Assembly: GCA_964550325.1 (NCBI GenBank)
Contig: CAZJYT010000018.1
Coordinates: forward strand, 1-17,075
DNA length: 17,075 bases
Source of the DNA: CAZJYT01 sp964550325
GTDB lineage: Bacteria; Patescibacteriota; Minisyncoccia; Minisyncoccales; CAZJYT01
Direction: 5' to 3'
The notes under the pieces are model-generated. The model saw only the letters and a list, made by a program, of their open reading frames with translations. It made no database searches and was not told the DNA's origin. Position numbers and translations under genes: made by a program. Below are positions 1-6,753 of this stretch, one piece after another (the first letter of the stretch is position 1; every line of letters begins with the position of its first letter).

Positions 1-1881
1 ATGACTTTAAATTTTAGAAACAAAAAAGATAAATTTTTCCAGAGATTACAGTTGCCAGAAGTTCTATTAGATTCTTTAACTCAAAAGGAAGAGGGAGATT
101 TCTTTGAGAAAAGATTGGAGGTTCCTCTTTCAAAAAATCCTCTTTTTTTATTTTTTTTATTTATAATAGGAGGAATAATTTTACTTTTTTTGAGATCTTT
201 TCAATTACAGGTAATAGAACATAAAAACCTTTTAGCCTTAGCTGAAAAGAATAGATTTGTAATTAAAAGAATAGAAGCCCAGAGAGGAGTGATTTATGAT
301 CAAAATTTTACTCAACTAGTTTTTAACAAACCAAGCTTTACTTTAATTTTAAATAAAAGCTTTCTTCCTAAAGATATTTCAAAAAGAGAAAAGGTTTTAA
401 AAGAGACAGCTTCTATTTTGGGGAAAGACCTAAATTTTTTAAAAGAAAAAATTGAGAAGACAAAAGAAGAAAGAATTGAAATTGTGAGAGATTTAGATTA
501 TAAAACCCTTTTGATTTTAGAAACAAAGATTTCTCAGCTTCCTGGTTTTCAAATTAAAAATAATACAATTAGAGAATATCCTGATGGAGAGATCTTTTCA
601 AAGGTGATAGGTTACAAAACAAGAGGAGGGGTGACCGCTGGTTTAGAAAGTGAATATAATGAGCTTTTAACTGAGAAACCAGGAGAGATAATGATTAAAA
701 AAGATGCCAGAGGGAGAATAGTTTCTCAAGAGGTTGTTGAAAATCCTAGTTCTGGAAAGAGCCTTCTTTTGTGGCTGGACGCAAAAATTCAAAAAAAGGT
801 TTATCAAGAATTGAAAAAGGTGGTTGAAAGGGAGAACATTAAAATTGCAACCGCTGTGGTTTTAGATGCCCAAACAGGAGGAGTTTTAGCCTTGGTTTCT
901 TTTCCGACCTACGATAACAATCTTTTTTCAAAAGGTTTAACTAAAAAAGAATGGGAAAAAATTCAAAAAAATCCCTTTAGACCCTTATTTAATTATCCAA
1001 TTTCAGGAGAATTTCCTCCCGCTTCTACGATTAAGCCCCTTTTGGCTTTGGCTGCTTTAGAAGAGAAAATTATCTCTCCGACAAAAAAAATCTATTGCCC
1101 CGGATATATTGAAATTCCTAATCCTTGGGACCCTTCCTCTTTTACCCGGCTTCACGATTGGAGAAAACATGGTTTTGTTGATATGAGAAAGGCAATTGCT
1201 CACTCTTGCAATGTTTATTTTTTTACTATTGGAGGAGGATATGGAGATCAAAAGGGATTGGGAGTAAGGAAGATAAAAAAATATCTTTCCCTTTTTGGAT
1301 GGGGGAAAGCGACAAATATTGATCTATCCGGCGAAAATGAAGGTTTTTTACCTGATCCTGAATGGAAAAAAAAAGAAAAAGGTGAAAGATGGACCTTAGG
1401 AGACACCTATCTTCTTTCTATTGGCCAGGGATTTGTAAGGGTGACACCTCTCCAATTGGCTGTTTCCTATTTGCCAATAGCAAATGGAGGTAAATTATTA
1501 AAGCCTCAATTGGTAAAAGCAATCTTAGATTCTAAAAAGAGAATAATCAAAGAAATTCCTCATCAAATAGAGAGAGATCTTGTAAAAGAAGGAAAAATAA
1601 AAAAAGAGAATTTAAAAGTAGTGAGAGAAGGGATGAGAAGGGCTGTTTTAGAAGGCTCTTGTAAGAGATTAAATGAATTACCCGTAAAAACAGCTTGCAA
1701 AACTGGGACTTCAGAAGTGGGAGAAAAAGATATTCATCATGGATGGGTAGTAGTTTTCGCTCCTTATGAGAAACCAGAAATTATTTTAGTAATTTTTCTT
1801 TATAAAGTAAAAAAATACTCCCATCGTTTGGTATTGACTTGTGCTAAAGATATCTTAGAATGGTATTTTAAAGAAAAATGA
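1..1881 (+). CDS. mrdA: Penicillin-binding protein 2 (peptidoglycan D,D-transpeptidase)
   Basis: Membrane-anchored transpeptidase that cross-links peptidoglycan during cell elongation, normally as partner of RodA. A cytoplasmic N-tail (about residues 1-45) is followed by one membrane segment (about 46-66), a PBP dimerisation domain beginning near R95-G96-V97-I98, and a C-terminal penicillin-binding domain. All three active-site motifs are present: S342-T-I-K345 (SxxK, nucleophile Ser342), S402-C-N404 (SxN) and K567-T-G-T570 (KTGT). The 626-residue length is normal for class B PBPs. The ATG is the first base of the window, so its ribosome binding region and any upstream partner such as RodA or MreC cannot be seen, and a slightly earlier start is possible. 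It ends in TGA. Symbol mrdA is chosen over ftsI because of overall architecture; the family assignment is very secure, the elongation-specific role less so. Confidence 0.93.
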   Translation: MTLNFRNKKDKFFQRLQLPEVLLDSLTQKEEGDFFEKRLEVPLSKNPLFLFFLFIIGGIILLFLRSFQLQVIEHKNLLALAEKNRFVIKRIEAQRGVIYDQNFTQLVFNKPSFTLILNKSFLPKDISKREKVLKETASILGKDLNFLKEKIEKTKEERIEIVRDLDYKTLLILETKISQLPGFQIKNNTIREYPDGEIFSKVIGYKTRGGVTAGLESEYNELLTEKPGEIMIKKDARGRIVSQEVVENPSSGKSLLLWLDAKIQKKVYQELKKVVERENIKIATAVVLDAQTGGVLALVSFPTYDNNLFSKGLTKKEWEKIQKNPFRPLFNYPISGEFPPASTIKPLLALAALEEKIISPTKKIYCPGYIEIPNPWDPSSFTRLHDWRKHGFVDMRKAIAHSCNVYFFTIGGGYGDQKGLGVRKIKKYLSLFGWGKATNIDLSGENEGFLPDPEWKKKEKGERWTLGDTYLLSIGQGFVRVTPLQLAVSYLPIANGGKLLKPQLVKAILDSKKRIIKEIPHQIERDLVKEGKIKKENLKVVREGMRRAVLEGSCKRLNELPVKTACKTGTSEVGEKDIHHGWVVVFAPYEKPEIILVIFLYKVKKYSHRLVLTCAKDILEWYFKEK

Positions 1882-1936
1882 GCTTTTTATGAATGTACTA
1901 TGCCAGTTCAGAACAACTCCTAATAATTTCTTTATC

Positions 1937-1959
1937 GAGGCATCTTGTCTCGGGGAGCA
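1937..1959 (+). repeat. Left 23-bp inverted repeat of element copy 1
   Basis: Exact reverse complement of 2076-2098 and identical to 12437-12459. Contains the run CTCGGGGAGCA at its inner end. Confidence 0.95.
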
Positions 1960-2075
1960 CGGAGTCGCCTTAGGTGCTGAAAAAGGGAGTTTATTTCCCA
2001 GGCGCTCCTATACCTCGCCGAGCCTTACAGAGTCCCTACTGAAATACAATTTTCCTCTGGGGCTCGGCTGCGGTA

Positions 2076-2098
2076 TGCTCCCCGAGACAAGATGCCTC
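2076..2098 (-). repeat. Right 23-bp inverted repeat of element copy 1
   Basis: Exact reverse complement of 1937-1959 and identical to 12576-12598. In copy 2 the palindrome extends two bases further (CT...AG); here the left side has TC in place of CT, so the perfect match stops at 23 bp. Confidence 0.95.
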
Positions 2099-2133
2099 AG
2101 CTAATTCGTTACCTAATTGGTTAGTAATTACAT

Positions 2134-2865
2134 ATGAAAGAAAAAATTGGAAGATTAGGAAAGCCAACTTTGGTATTTGGACCAGGACAGAGAAAGAGAT
2201 TGGAGCTAATTAAAAGGTATTTGAGCCTAAAAGGAAAAAAGATTTTAGATATTGGGTGTGGAATAGGAGTTTATGCAAATGAATTTTTTAAAGAAGGAGC
2301 AAAGGTGTATGGAATAGATATAGATAAAGAGAACATAGAGTTAGCTCTGAAATCGAATCCTAACTTAAATCTCCAAATAGCAAGGGCAGAAGCCTTACCT
2401 TTTAAAGATAAATTTTTTGATATAGTTTTCTTAAATGAAATTTTAGAGCATGTTGAAGATGACAAAAAAACAATTTTGGAAGCCTATAGGGTTTTAAAAC
2501 CGAAAGGGAAAATGATAATTTTTGCTCCTAATAGATTATATCCCTTTGAGACCCACGGGATTTATTTAGGTAAAAAATACATTTATCATTTGATTCCTTT
2601 TATAAATTGGTTTCCAAAAAAAATTAGGGATTTTTTTTGTCCCCATGTAAGGGTTTATACAAAAAATGAAATAAAAAAGTTATTTAAGGATTTAAAGATA
2701 AAATTCCTGATTTTAGATTGTGTTTTACCCGCCTTAGATAAATTTACCTTTTATCGTCCAAAATTAGGCGGGATTCTGAAAAAAATTCTTAATTATTTAG
2801 GAAAAAATTATTTTTTTAGACAATTTGGGATTTCTATTTTTGCCATTTTAGAAAAATTTGAGTAA
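2134..2865 (+). CDS. Class I SAM-dependent methyltransferase (Methyltransf_11/UbiE-like fold)
   Basis: Predicted S-adenosylmethionine-dependent methyltransferase of unknown substrate. Motif I is ILDIGCGIG at residues 37-45, followed by an acidic strand end (YGIDID) that binds the SAM ribose, a motif near residues 90-96 (EALPF), and the post-motif LNEILEHVEDD, all typical of the Methyltransf_11 family. The C-terminal third (after about residue 140) is basic and aromatic-rich and may hold the substrate site; similar proteins methylate quinones, lipids or sugars, but nothing here decides between them. It is the first gene after repeat element copy 1 and is followed after 24 bp by the ATP synthase genes, so it may be co-transcribed with them. 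No Shine-Dalgarno sequence precedes the ATG. The fold is secure; the reaction is unknown. Confidence 0.85.
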   Translation: MKEKIGRLGKPTLVFGPGQRKRLELIKRYLSLKGKKILDIGCGIGVYANEFFKEGAKVYGIDIDKENIELALKSNPNLNLQIARAEALPFKDKFFDIVFLNEILEHVEDDKKTILEAYRVLKPKGKMIIFAPNRLYPFETHGIYLGKKYIYHLIPFINWFPKKIRDFFCPHVRVYTKNEIKKLFKDLKIKFLILDCVLPALDKFTFYRPKLGGILKKILNYLGKNYFFRQFGISIFAILEKFE

Positions 2866-2889
2866 AATTATTAAGCTAAGTGGTTTTCA

Positions 2890-3114
2890 ATGAAAAAAAG
2901 TTTTAAACTCTTTTATGCTTTTTCTATGGCTTGGCAATTAGGTTTTTTAATTGTGATTTCCTTTTTGGGATTCTTGATTTTAGGAATATTGCTTGATAAA
3001 ATCTTCTCCAAAAAACCTCTCTTTACAATTTTGGGTACAATAGTGGGAATAATTATTTGCATTTATGATACCTATTATTTAATTTTACCTTTGATTAAAA
3101 AAGAAAATGATTAG
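2890..3114 (+). CDS. AtpZ/AtpI-like F0F1 ATPase accessory membrane protein
   Basis: A 74-residue protein with two membrane segments (about residues 17-36 and 43-66) joined by a short loop LDKIFSKKP. The WQLG...G..LG..LD pattern followed by a glycine-rich second helix is characteristic of the AtpZ/AtpI family, which sits first in many bacterial atp operons. Family members assist assembly of the c-ring or Mg2+/Ca2+ transport; the exact role here is inferred. It lies directly before atpB, which it overlaps by 8 bp (3107-3114), supporting translational coupling. Length is in the range for AtpZ and shorter than the roughly 126-residue AtpI of E. coli. Confidence 0.75.
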   Translation: MKKSFKLFYAFSMAWQLGFLIVISFLGFLILGILLDKIFSKKPLFTILGTIVGIIICIYDTYYLILPLIKKEND

Positions 3115-3844
3115 CTTGAAATTACAACCAGAATATATATTTTCGTTTTTGGATTTTGGAATCTCAAATACATTTTTTACCTCTTTTTTGGTTACTATTT
3201 TCCTTTCTCTGGGAGCTCTTTTTTTCTATTCTCATAAAAAAGAAAGAGGTTTTCTCAAGATCTCTTTTTATATCTTTACTCTTGAGCTTTTAAGGCTTAT
3301 AGATTCAGTGATAAAAAATAAAGAAATCTCAAAAAGAGTATTTCCATTGGTTGCTACCTTTTTTATTTTTATTACCTGTTGCAATCTGTTTTCTCTGGTA
3401 CCAGGATTTTTGGGTTCTTTTTATATAAAGACTGAAAGAGGAAATCTCCCTCTTTTAAAATCACCAAATAGTGACCTCAACACTACCTTAGCCTTGGCTT
3501 TATTCTCAGTATTTTTTACCCAGGTCTTTGTCATTAGAAATATTGGATTTAGGGGGTATCTTTTGAGGTTTTTCAATTTTTTAAACCCGATAAAATTAAT
3601 TTTAGGGATTTTTGAATTAATTTCAGAATTTACTAGAATTCTTTCCCTCTCTTTTAGATTATTTGGAAACATCCTTTCTGGGGAGATTTTACTTTTACTT
3701 ATAATTTTTCTTTTTCCATTATTTTTACCTCTCCCTTTTTTATTGTTAGAATTTTTTATAGGAATAATTCAGGCTTTTATCTTTTCTGTCATCACCCTTA
3801 GTTTTATTTCTCTTCCTCTAAGAAGTCATTTAAAAGGTCGTTGA
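3107..3844 (+). CDS. atpB: F-type ATP synthase subunit a
   Basis: Membrane stator subunit that forms the two proton half-channels against the c-ring. The signature helix reads LSLSFRLFGN with the essential arginine at R184 (E. coli aR210); E193 nine residues later corresponds to E. coli aE219, and IIQAFIF near the C-terminus corresponds to the Q252 region. It has five to six hydrophobic segments and 245 residues, slightly short of the 271 of E. coli but normal for bacteria. The start codon lies inside the end of the AtpZ-like gene, and atpE begins 35 bp downstream. The retained arginine argues that this F0 still translocates ions. Confidence 0.93.
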   Translation: MISLKLQPEYIFSFLDFGISNTFFTSFLVTIFLSLGALFFYSHKKERGFLKISFYIFTLELLRLIDSVIKNKEISKRVFPLVATFFIFITCCNLFSLVPGFLGSFYIKTERGNLPLLKSPNSDLNTTLALALFSVFFTQVFVIRNIGFRGYLLRFFNFLNPIKLILGIFELISEFTRILSLSFRLFGNILSGEILLLLIIFLFPLFLPLPFLLLEFFIGIIQAFIFSVITLSFISLPLRSHLKGR

Positions 3845-3879
3845 TTCTTAAGGAAAAGATTTTTTAATAAAATATTATT

Positions 3880-4086
3880 ATGAATCCTAGCGCTTTTGTA
3901 ATGGGGATAGGAGCCTTGGCGCCTGCTTTGGCAATCGGATTAATTGGAGCTGCTGCCCTTTTAGCTATGGCTCGGAATCCAGAAGTGGCTGATAAGATTC
4001 AGCTATCAATGATTATTGCTATTGCCTTTGCCGAAGCAATAGCAATTTATTGTTTAGTAGTAGCATTGATTCTAAAATTTGCCTAA
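3880..4086 (+). CDS. atpE: F-type ATP synthase subunit c (proteolipid)
   Basis: A two-helix hairpin of 68 residues that forms the rotating c-ring. The polar loop is A31-R32-N33-P34-E35, and the ion-binding carboxylate is E52 in FAEAIAIY of helix 2. The residue after it is alanine and helix 1 has isoleucine (I19) where Na+-binding forms have glutamine, so the ring is predicted to carry protons and not Na+. In helix 1 the usual GxGxGxG helix-packing motif is replaced by A14, A16, A18, G20. The protein is a little shorter than the usual 70-85 residues, with almost no N-terminal extension. It sits in the usual place between subunits a and b. Confidence 0.93.
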   Translation: MNPSAFVMGIGALAPALAIGLIGAAALLAMARNPEVADKIQLSMIIAIAFAEAIAIYCLVVALILKFA

Positions 4087-4098
4087 GAGTAAGTTTTT

Positions 4099-4467
4099 AT
4101 GGATTTTTTCTCAAAAGTAGGAATAGATGTTAAACTTTTGATAGCCCAAATAATTAATTTTGGAATCTTGCTTTATATTCTGAAAAAATTAGTGTATACT
4201 CCCATCTTAAAAGAGATTGAAAGTGGAGAAAAGGAGTTAGGAAAAATAGAGAAAGAAAGAGAGATGATTAAAAAAGAAAGAGAAGAGTCCCAAAAAGAAA
4301 TCTTAGAGGCAAAAAGAAAGGCGAGAGAAATTATTTTAGAGGCTGAAGAAATTGCCAGGGAAATAAGAGAAAGAGCTTCCCAAGAGGCTAAGAAAGAAAA
4401 AGAGGTAATAATCAGACAGATAAAAGAGAGATTGAGAGAAATCGAAAAACTGAAGAGTTCAAAATGA
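4099..4467 (+). CDS. atpF: F-type ATP synthase subunit b, C-terminally short
   Basis: Peripheral-stalk subunit. An N-terminal membrane helix (about residues 11-31) is followed by the conserved Y-T-P34 turn (the W-P-P of E. coli b) and then a long charged coiled coil to the end. At 122 residues it stops at about E. coli b position 116, so the last 40 or so residues, which in E. coli dimerise and bind the delta subunit, are missing. No separate delta gene follows; the atpA start overlaps the atpF stop by 4 bp (ATGA). There is only one b-type gene here, so a homodimer is expected and not a b/b' pair. The missing C-terminus is not a frameshift: the downstream frame goes straight into alpha. Confidence 0.88.
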   Translation: MDFFSKVGIDVKLLIAQIINFGILLYILKKLVYTPILKEIESGEKELGKIEKEREMIKKEREESQKEILEAKRKAREIILEAEEIAREIRERASQEAKKEKEVIIRQIKERLREIEKLKSSK

Positions 4468-5912
4468 AGAAATCTTTTGGGAAAATTATCTCTTTTTTTT
4501 CTGGAGTGGGAAAGGTTTCTGGTGTGGAGCCTGTTTTTACCCAAGAAACCTTATTAGACGAGGAAGGAAGAGAAGTGGGATTGGTGATAGGATTTGATGA
4601 AGAATTTTTGGATGTTTTATTCTTTGATGAGAATATTGATTGGAGGAAAAAAATTAGAGGGAGTGGAGAGATTTTTAATATCAAAATTTCAGATACTATT
4701 TTAGGAAGAGTAATTGATGGATTGGGAAGACCATTGGATGGATTAGGACCCATTTTTGGAAAAAAATTTACCATTTTTCAAAAAGCACCCCAGATTATAG
4801 AAAGAGAACCTGTCACTGAACCTTTAATTACTGGGATTAAAATAATTGATACCACCTTGCCTTTAGGGAGAGGTCAAAGAGAGTTAATAGTAGGAGATAG
4901 AAAGCTTGGAAAGACGGCCTTGGCAGTGGATACTGTTTTAAATCAAAGATATGCTCAGCCCCCAGTAATTTGTGTTTACGTAATCTGTGGTCAAAAAAGA
5001 CAAAAGTTGGAAAGTTTAATTGAAACTTTTGAGAAAAAGAATGCCTTTTTGTATACTACTGTTGTTTCAGCTACCTCTGACGACTCTTTAGCCTCTCAAT
5101 ATTTAGCCCCCTTTGTGGGAATGAGAATTGGAGAATATTTCAGAGATAAGGGAAAAGATGTCTTAGTTGTTTTTGATGACTTAACCCAACATGCAAAAGT
5201 CTACCGGAGTATTTCTCTTTTATTAGAAAGACCTCCTGGTAGAGAATCATATCCAGGTGATATTTTCTCTTTACATGCCCGTCTTTTAGAGAGGGCAGGA
5301 AGGTTGGCTAAAGAAAAAGGAGGGGGCTCAATTACTGCTCTACCGATAATAGAAACCCAAGAAGGGGATATTAGTAGTTTCATTCCTACCAATTTAATTT
5401 CAATCACCGATGGACAGATTTATTTAGAGAGAGGCCTCTTCCATAAAGGGTTTTTACCCGCAGTGAATATTGGACTTTCCGTTTCAAGAGTAGGGTCTCA
5501 GGCCCAACCCTTGGTTTTAAGAGAGGTGGTGAAGGGATTAAGAATGATTTTAGCTCAACATCGCGAGCTTCAGAGATTGGCTCAATTAGAAACCAAAGTG
5601 AGTGAGAAAGCTAAGAGAGAGGTGAAAAGAGGAGATTTGATCCTGGAGCTCCTGAAGCAGGAAAAACACACCTTTTATTCTTTTGCAATGCAAACAGCTT
5701 TATTTTTTGCTGTAGAGAATGGATTTTTCGACGATATTGAAAAAGATAAATGGCAAGGGTTTGAGAAGATGCTTTTGGAACTGATAAGAATAGAGCATTT
5801 TAAAATCATAAGGGAGATTGAAGAGAAACAAAAATTAACTCCTGAGCTTCAATCTAAAATAAAGGAAATAGTAATTAAGTCAAAAAGAGAATTTTATGAA
5901 AACCTATCTTGA
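4464..5912 (+). CDS. atpA: F-type ATP synthase subunit alpha, lacking the N-terminal delta-binding helix
   Basis: Non-catalytic nucleotide-binding subunit of F1. Walker A is G144-D-R-K-L-G-K150-T151, compared with the usual GDRQTGKT, so Q and T of the consensus are K147 and L148 here. The catalytic arginine finger is kept as R342 in VSRVG (E. coli R376), along with RPPGRE and GDIFSLHARLLERA. It has 482 residues against about 502-513 in other bacteria. The deficit is at the N-terminus: the first residues (KIISFFSGVGKVSG) align with the beta-barrel strand beginning near E. coli residue 26, so the helix that caps F1 and holds delta is gone. The frame upstream stays open inside atpF but offers no ATG, GTG or TTG in the 20 codons before the start, so the short form appears real. 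It overlaps atpG by 17 bp. Confidence 0.94.
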   Translation: MKKSFGKIISFFSGVGKVSGVEPVFTQETLLDEEGREVGLVIGFDEEFLDVLFFDENIDWRKKIRGSGEIFNIKISDTILGRVIDGLGRPLDGLGPIFGKKFTIFQKAPQIIEREPVTEPLITGIKIIDTTLPLGRGQRELIVGDRKLGKTALAVDTVLNQRYAQPPVICVYVICGQKRQKLESLIETFEKKNAFLYTTVVSATSDDSLASQYLAPFVGMRIGEYFRDKGKDVLVVFDDLTQHAKVYRSISLLLERPPGRESYPGDIFSLHARLLERAGRLAKEKGGGSITALPIIETQEGDISSFIPTNLISITDGQIYLERGLFHKGFLPAVNIGLSVSRVGSQAQPLVLREVVKGLRMILAQHRELQRLAQLETKVSEKAKREVKRGDLILELLKQEKHTFYSFAMQTALFFAVENGFFDDIEKDKWQGFEKMLLELIRIEHFKIIREIEEKQKLTPELQSKIKEIVIKSKREFYENLS

Positions 5913-6753
5913 ATTTAAAACTCATATTAGAAATTTCCAGGATGTTTTAGAGATAACAAAGGTGATAGAAAAAATGTCAGCTGCTCACATTCATTTTTTA
6001 AAAAAGAGGGTATTGGTATTGGAAGAATACATAAGTTTTATTAAAAAAATTTTGGGAAGATTTTTGCTTTTTTTTGAAGAAAGGGAACATTTTTTATTGA
6101 GAAAGGTGAAATCCCAAAAAAGAGCAGTTTTAATAGTGACAGGAGAAATGAGATTAGTGGGAGGACTTTGGCACAAAATATTAGATTCCTTTTTAGAAAA
6201 AAAAGAAAACTATCATCAGGTTTGGGTAATTGGAACCAAGGGAAAAGAGATTTTGAGAGAGATAGGAATTAAACCCTCAAGATTTTTTGAGGCATCTTTA
6301 GATATCCCAGAAAGGGAGGAAGCTGAAGAAATCAATGATTTTCTGTTTGGAGAATTTAAAAACGAGGATTTAGAGAGAATAGATATTTTGTATCCCAAAT
6401 TTTACTCTCTAACTGATTTTGAACCAGACTTTTTAACCTTTTTACCTTTCCGCTTTGAATTTCCATCTGAAGAAAAAAAGGAACCTTTAGGATTTCCAAT
6501 TTTTGAACCCTCAAAAAAGAGAATTTTTAACTTTTTAATAGAGCTTTACATAAGAAATTTTTTATATACCATTTTATTAGAGACTAAATTATGTGAGTTA
6601 TCAGCCAGAACCTTGATTTCTGAAGAAGCCCAAACAAAAATCAAGGAGTTAATTTCTCAATTAATAATTTCTTTTAGAGAGAGAAGAAAAAGGATTTTGT
6701 CTCAAAGACAAATAGAAAGTTTCTTAGCTCACAAAATTATAAAGCCAAGATGA
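5896..6753 (+). CDS. atpG: F-type ATP synthase subunit gamma (divergent)
   Basis: Central-shaft subunit. The N-terminal helix keeps the family pattern EITKVIEKMSAA (residues 19-30; usual form ITKAMEMVAA), and the C-terminal helix (from about residue 240) has the spacing of the family's terminal RQA.ITQE segment, reading RRKRILSQRQIESF. Length 285 is normal. The usually conserved SDRGL(A/C)GG(F/L)N loop is replaced by T82-G-E-M-R-L-V-G-G90, so the D-R-G core is lost. It lies in the standard position between alpha and beta, overlapping alpha by 17 bp and beta by 4 bp. Identity rests on both ends plus synteny; the middle is hard to recognise by eye. Confidence 0.87.
   Translation: MKTYLEFKTHIRNFQDVLEITKVIEKMSAAHIHFLKKRVLVLEEYISFIKKILGRFLLFFEEREHFLLRKVKSQKRAVLIVTGEMRLVGGLWHKILDSFLEKKENYHQVWVIGTKGKEILREIGIKPSRFFEASLDIPEREEAEEINDFLFGEFKNEDLERIDILYPKFYSLTDFEPDFLTFLPFRFEFPSEEKKEPLGFPIFEPSKKRIFNFLIELYIRNFLYTILLETKLCELSARTLISEEAQTKIKELISQLIISFRERRKRILSQRQIESFLAHKIIKPR

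Larger units (their letters stand above)
1908..2131. repeat. GC-rich repeat element, copy 1 (inverted-repeat-bounded core with AT-rich arms)
   Basis: Perfect 23-bp inverted repeats at 1937-1959 (begins GAGGCATCTTG) and 2076-2098 (ends CAAGATGCCTC) bound a core of 116 bp (1960-2075). A second copy lies at 12403-12629, with identical inverted repeats and a core about 90% identical by hand alignment, in the same orientation. The flanking arms (1908-1935 and 2108-2131) match the arms of copy 2 only as reverse complement, so the core is flipped relative to its arms between copies. Inside the core are stems 1961-1970/2000-2008 (one bulge), 2011-2014/2072-2075 and 2017-2024/2061-2068 (GCCGAGCC/GGCTCGGC), giving a three-way junction closed by the 23-bp stem. 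It is much richer in GC than its surroundings, encodes no credible protein, and fills the space between mrdA and the methyltransferase gene. It could be a MITE-like mobile element, an invertible segment or a structured non-coding RNA. Confidence 0.9.

Noticed and set aside
1889..2104. 71-codon open frame starting after mrdA
   Set aside because: It lies almost entirely within the GC-rich inverted-repeat element, shows no domain, and in copy 2 the compensating indels shift the frame, so it is not conserved as protein.
4173..4774. Minus-strand open frames opposite atpF and atpA
   Set aside because: Shadow frames of lysine/glutamate-rich coiled-coil coding sequence, with no protein-like motif.
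6288..6298. TGAGGCATCTT inside atpG, matching the outer end of the repeat element
   Set aside because: Only 11 bases match, with no inverted partner or core nearby; expected by chance in coding sequence.
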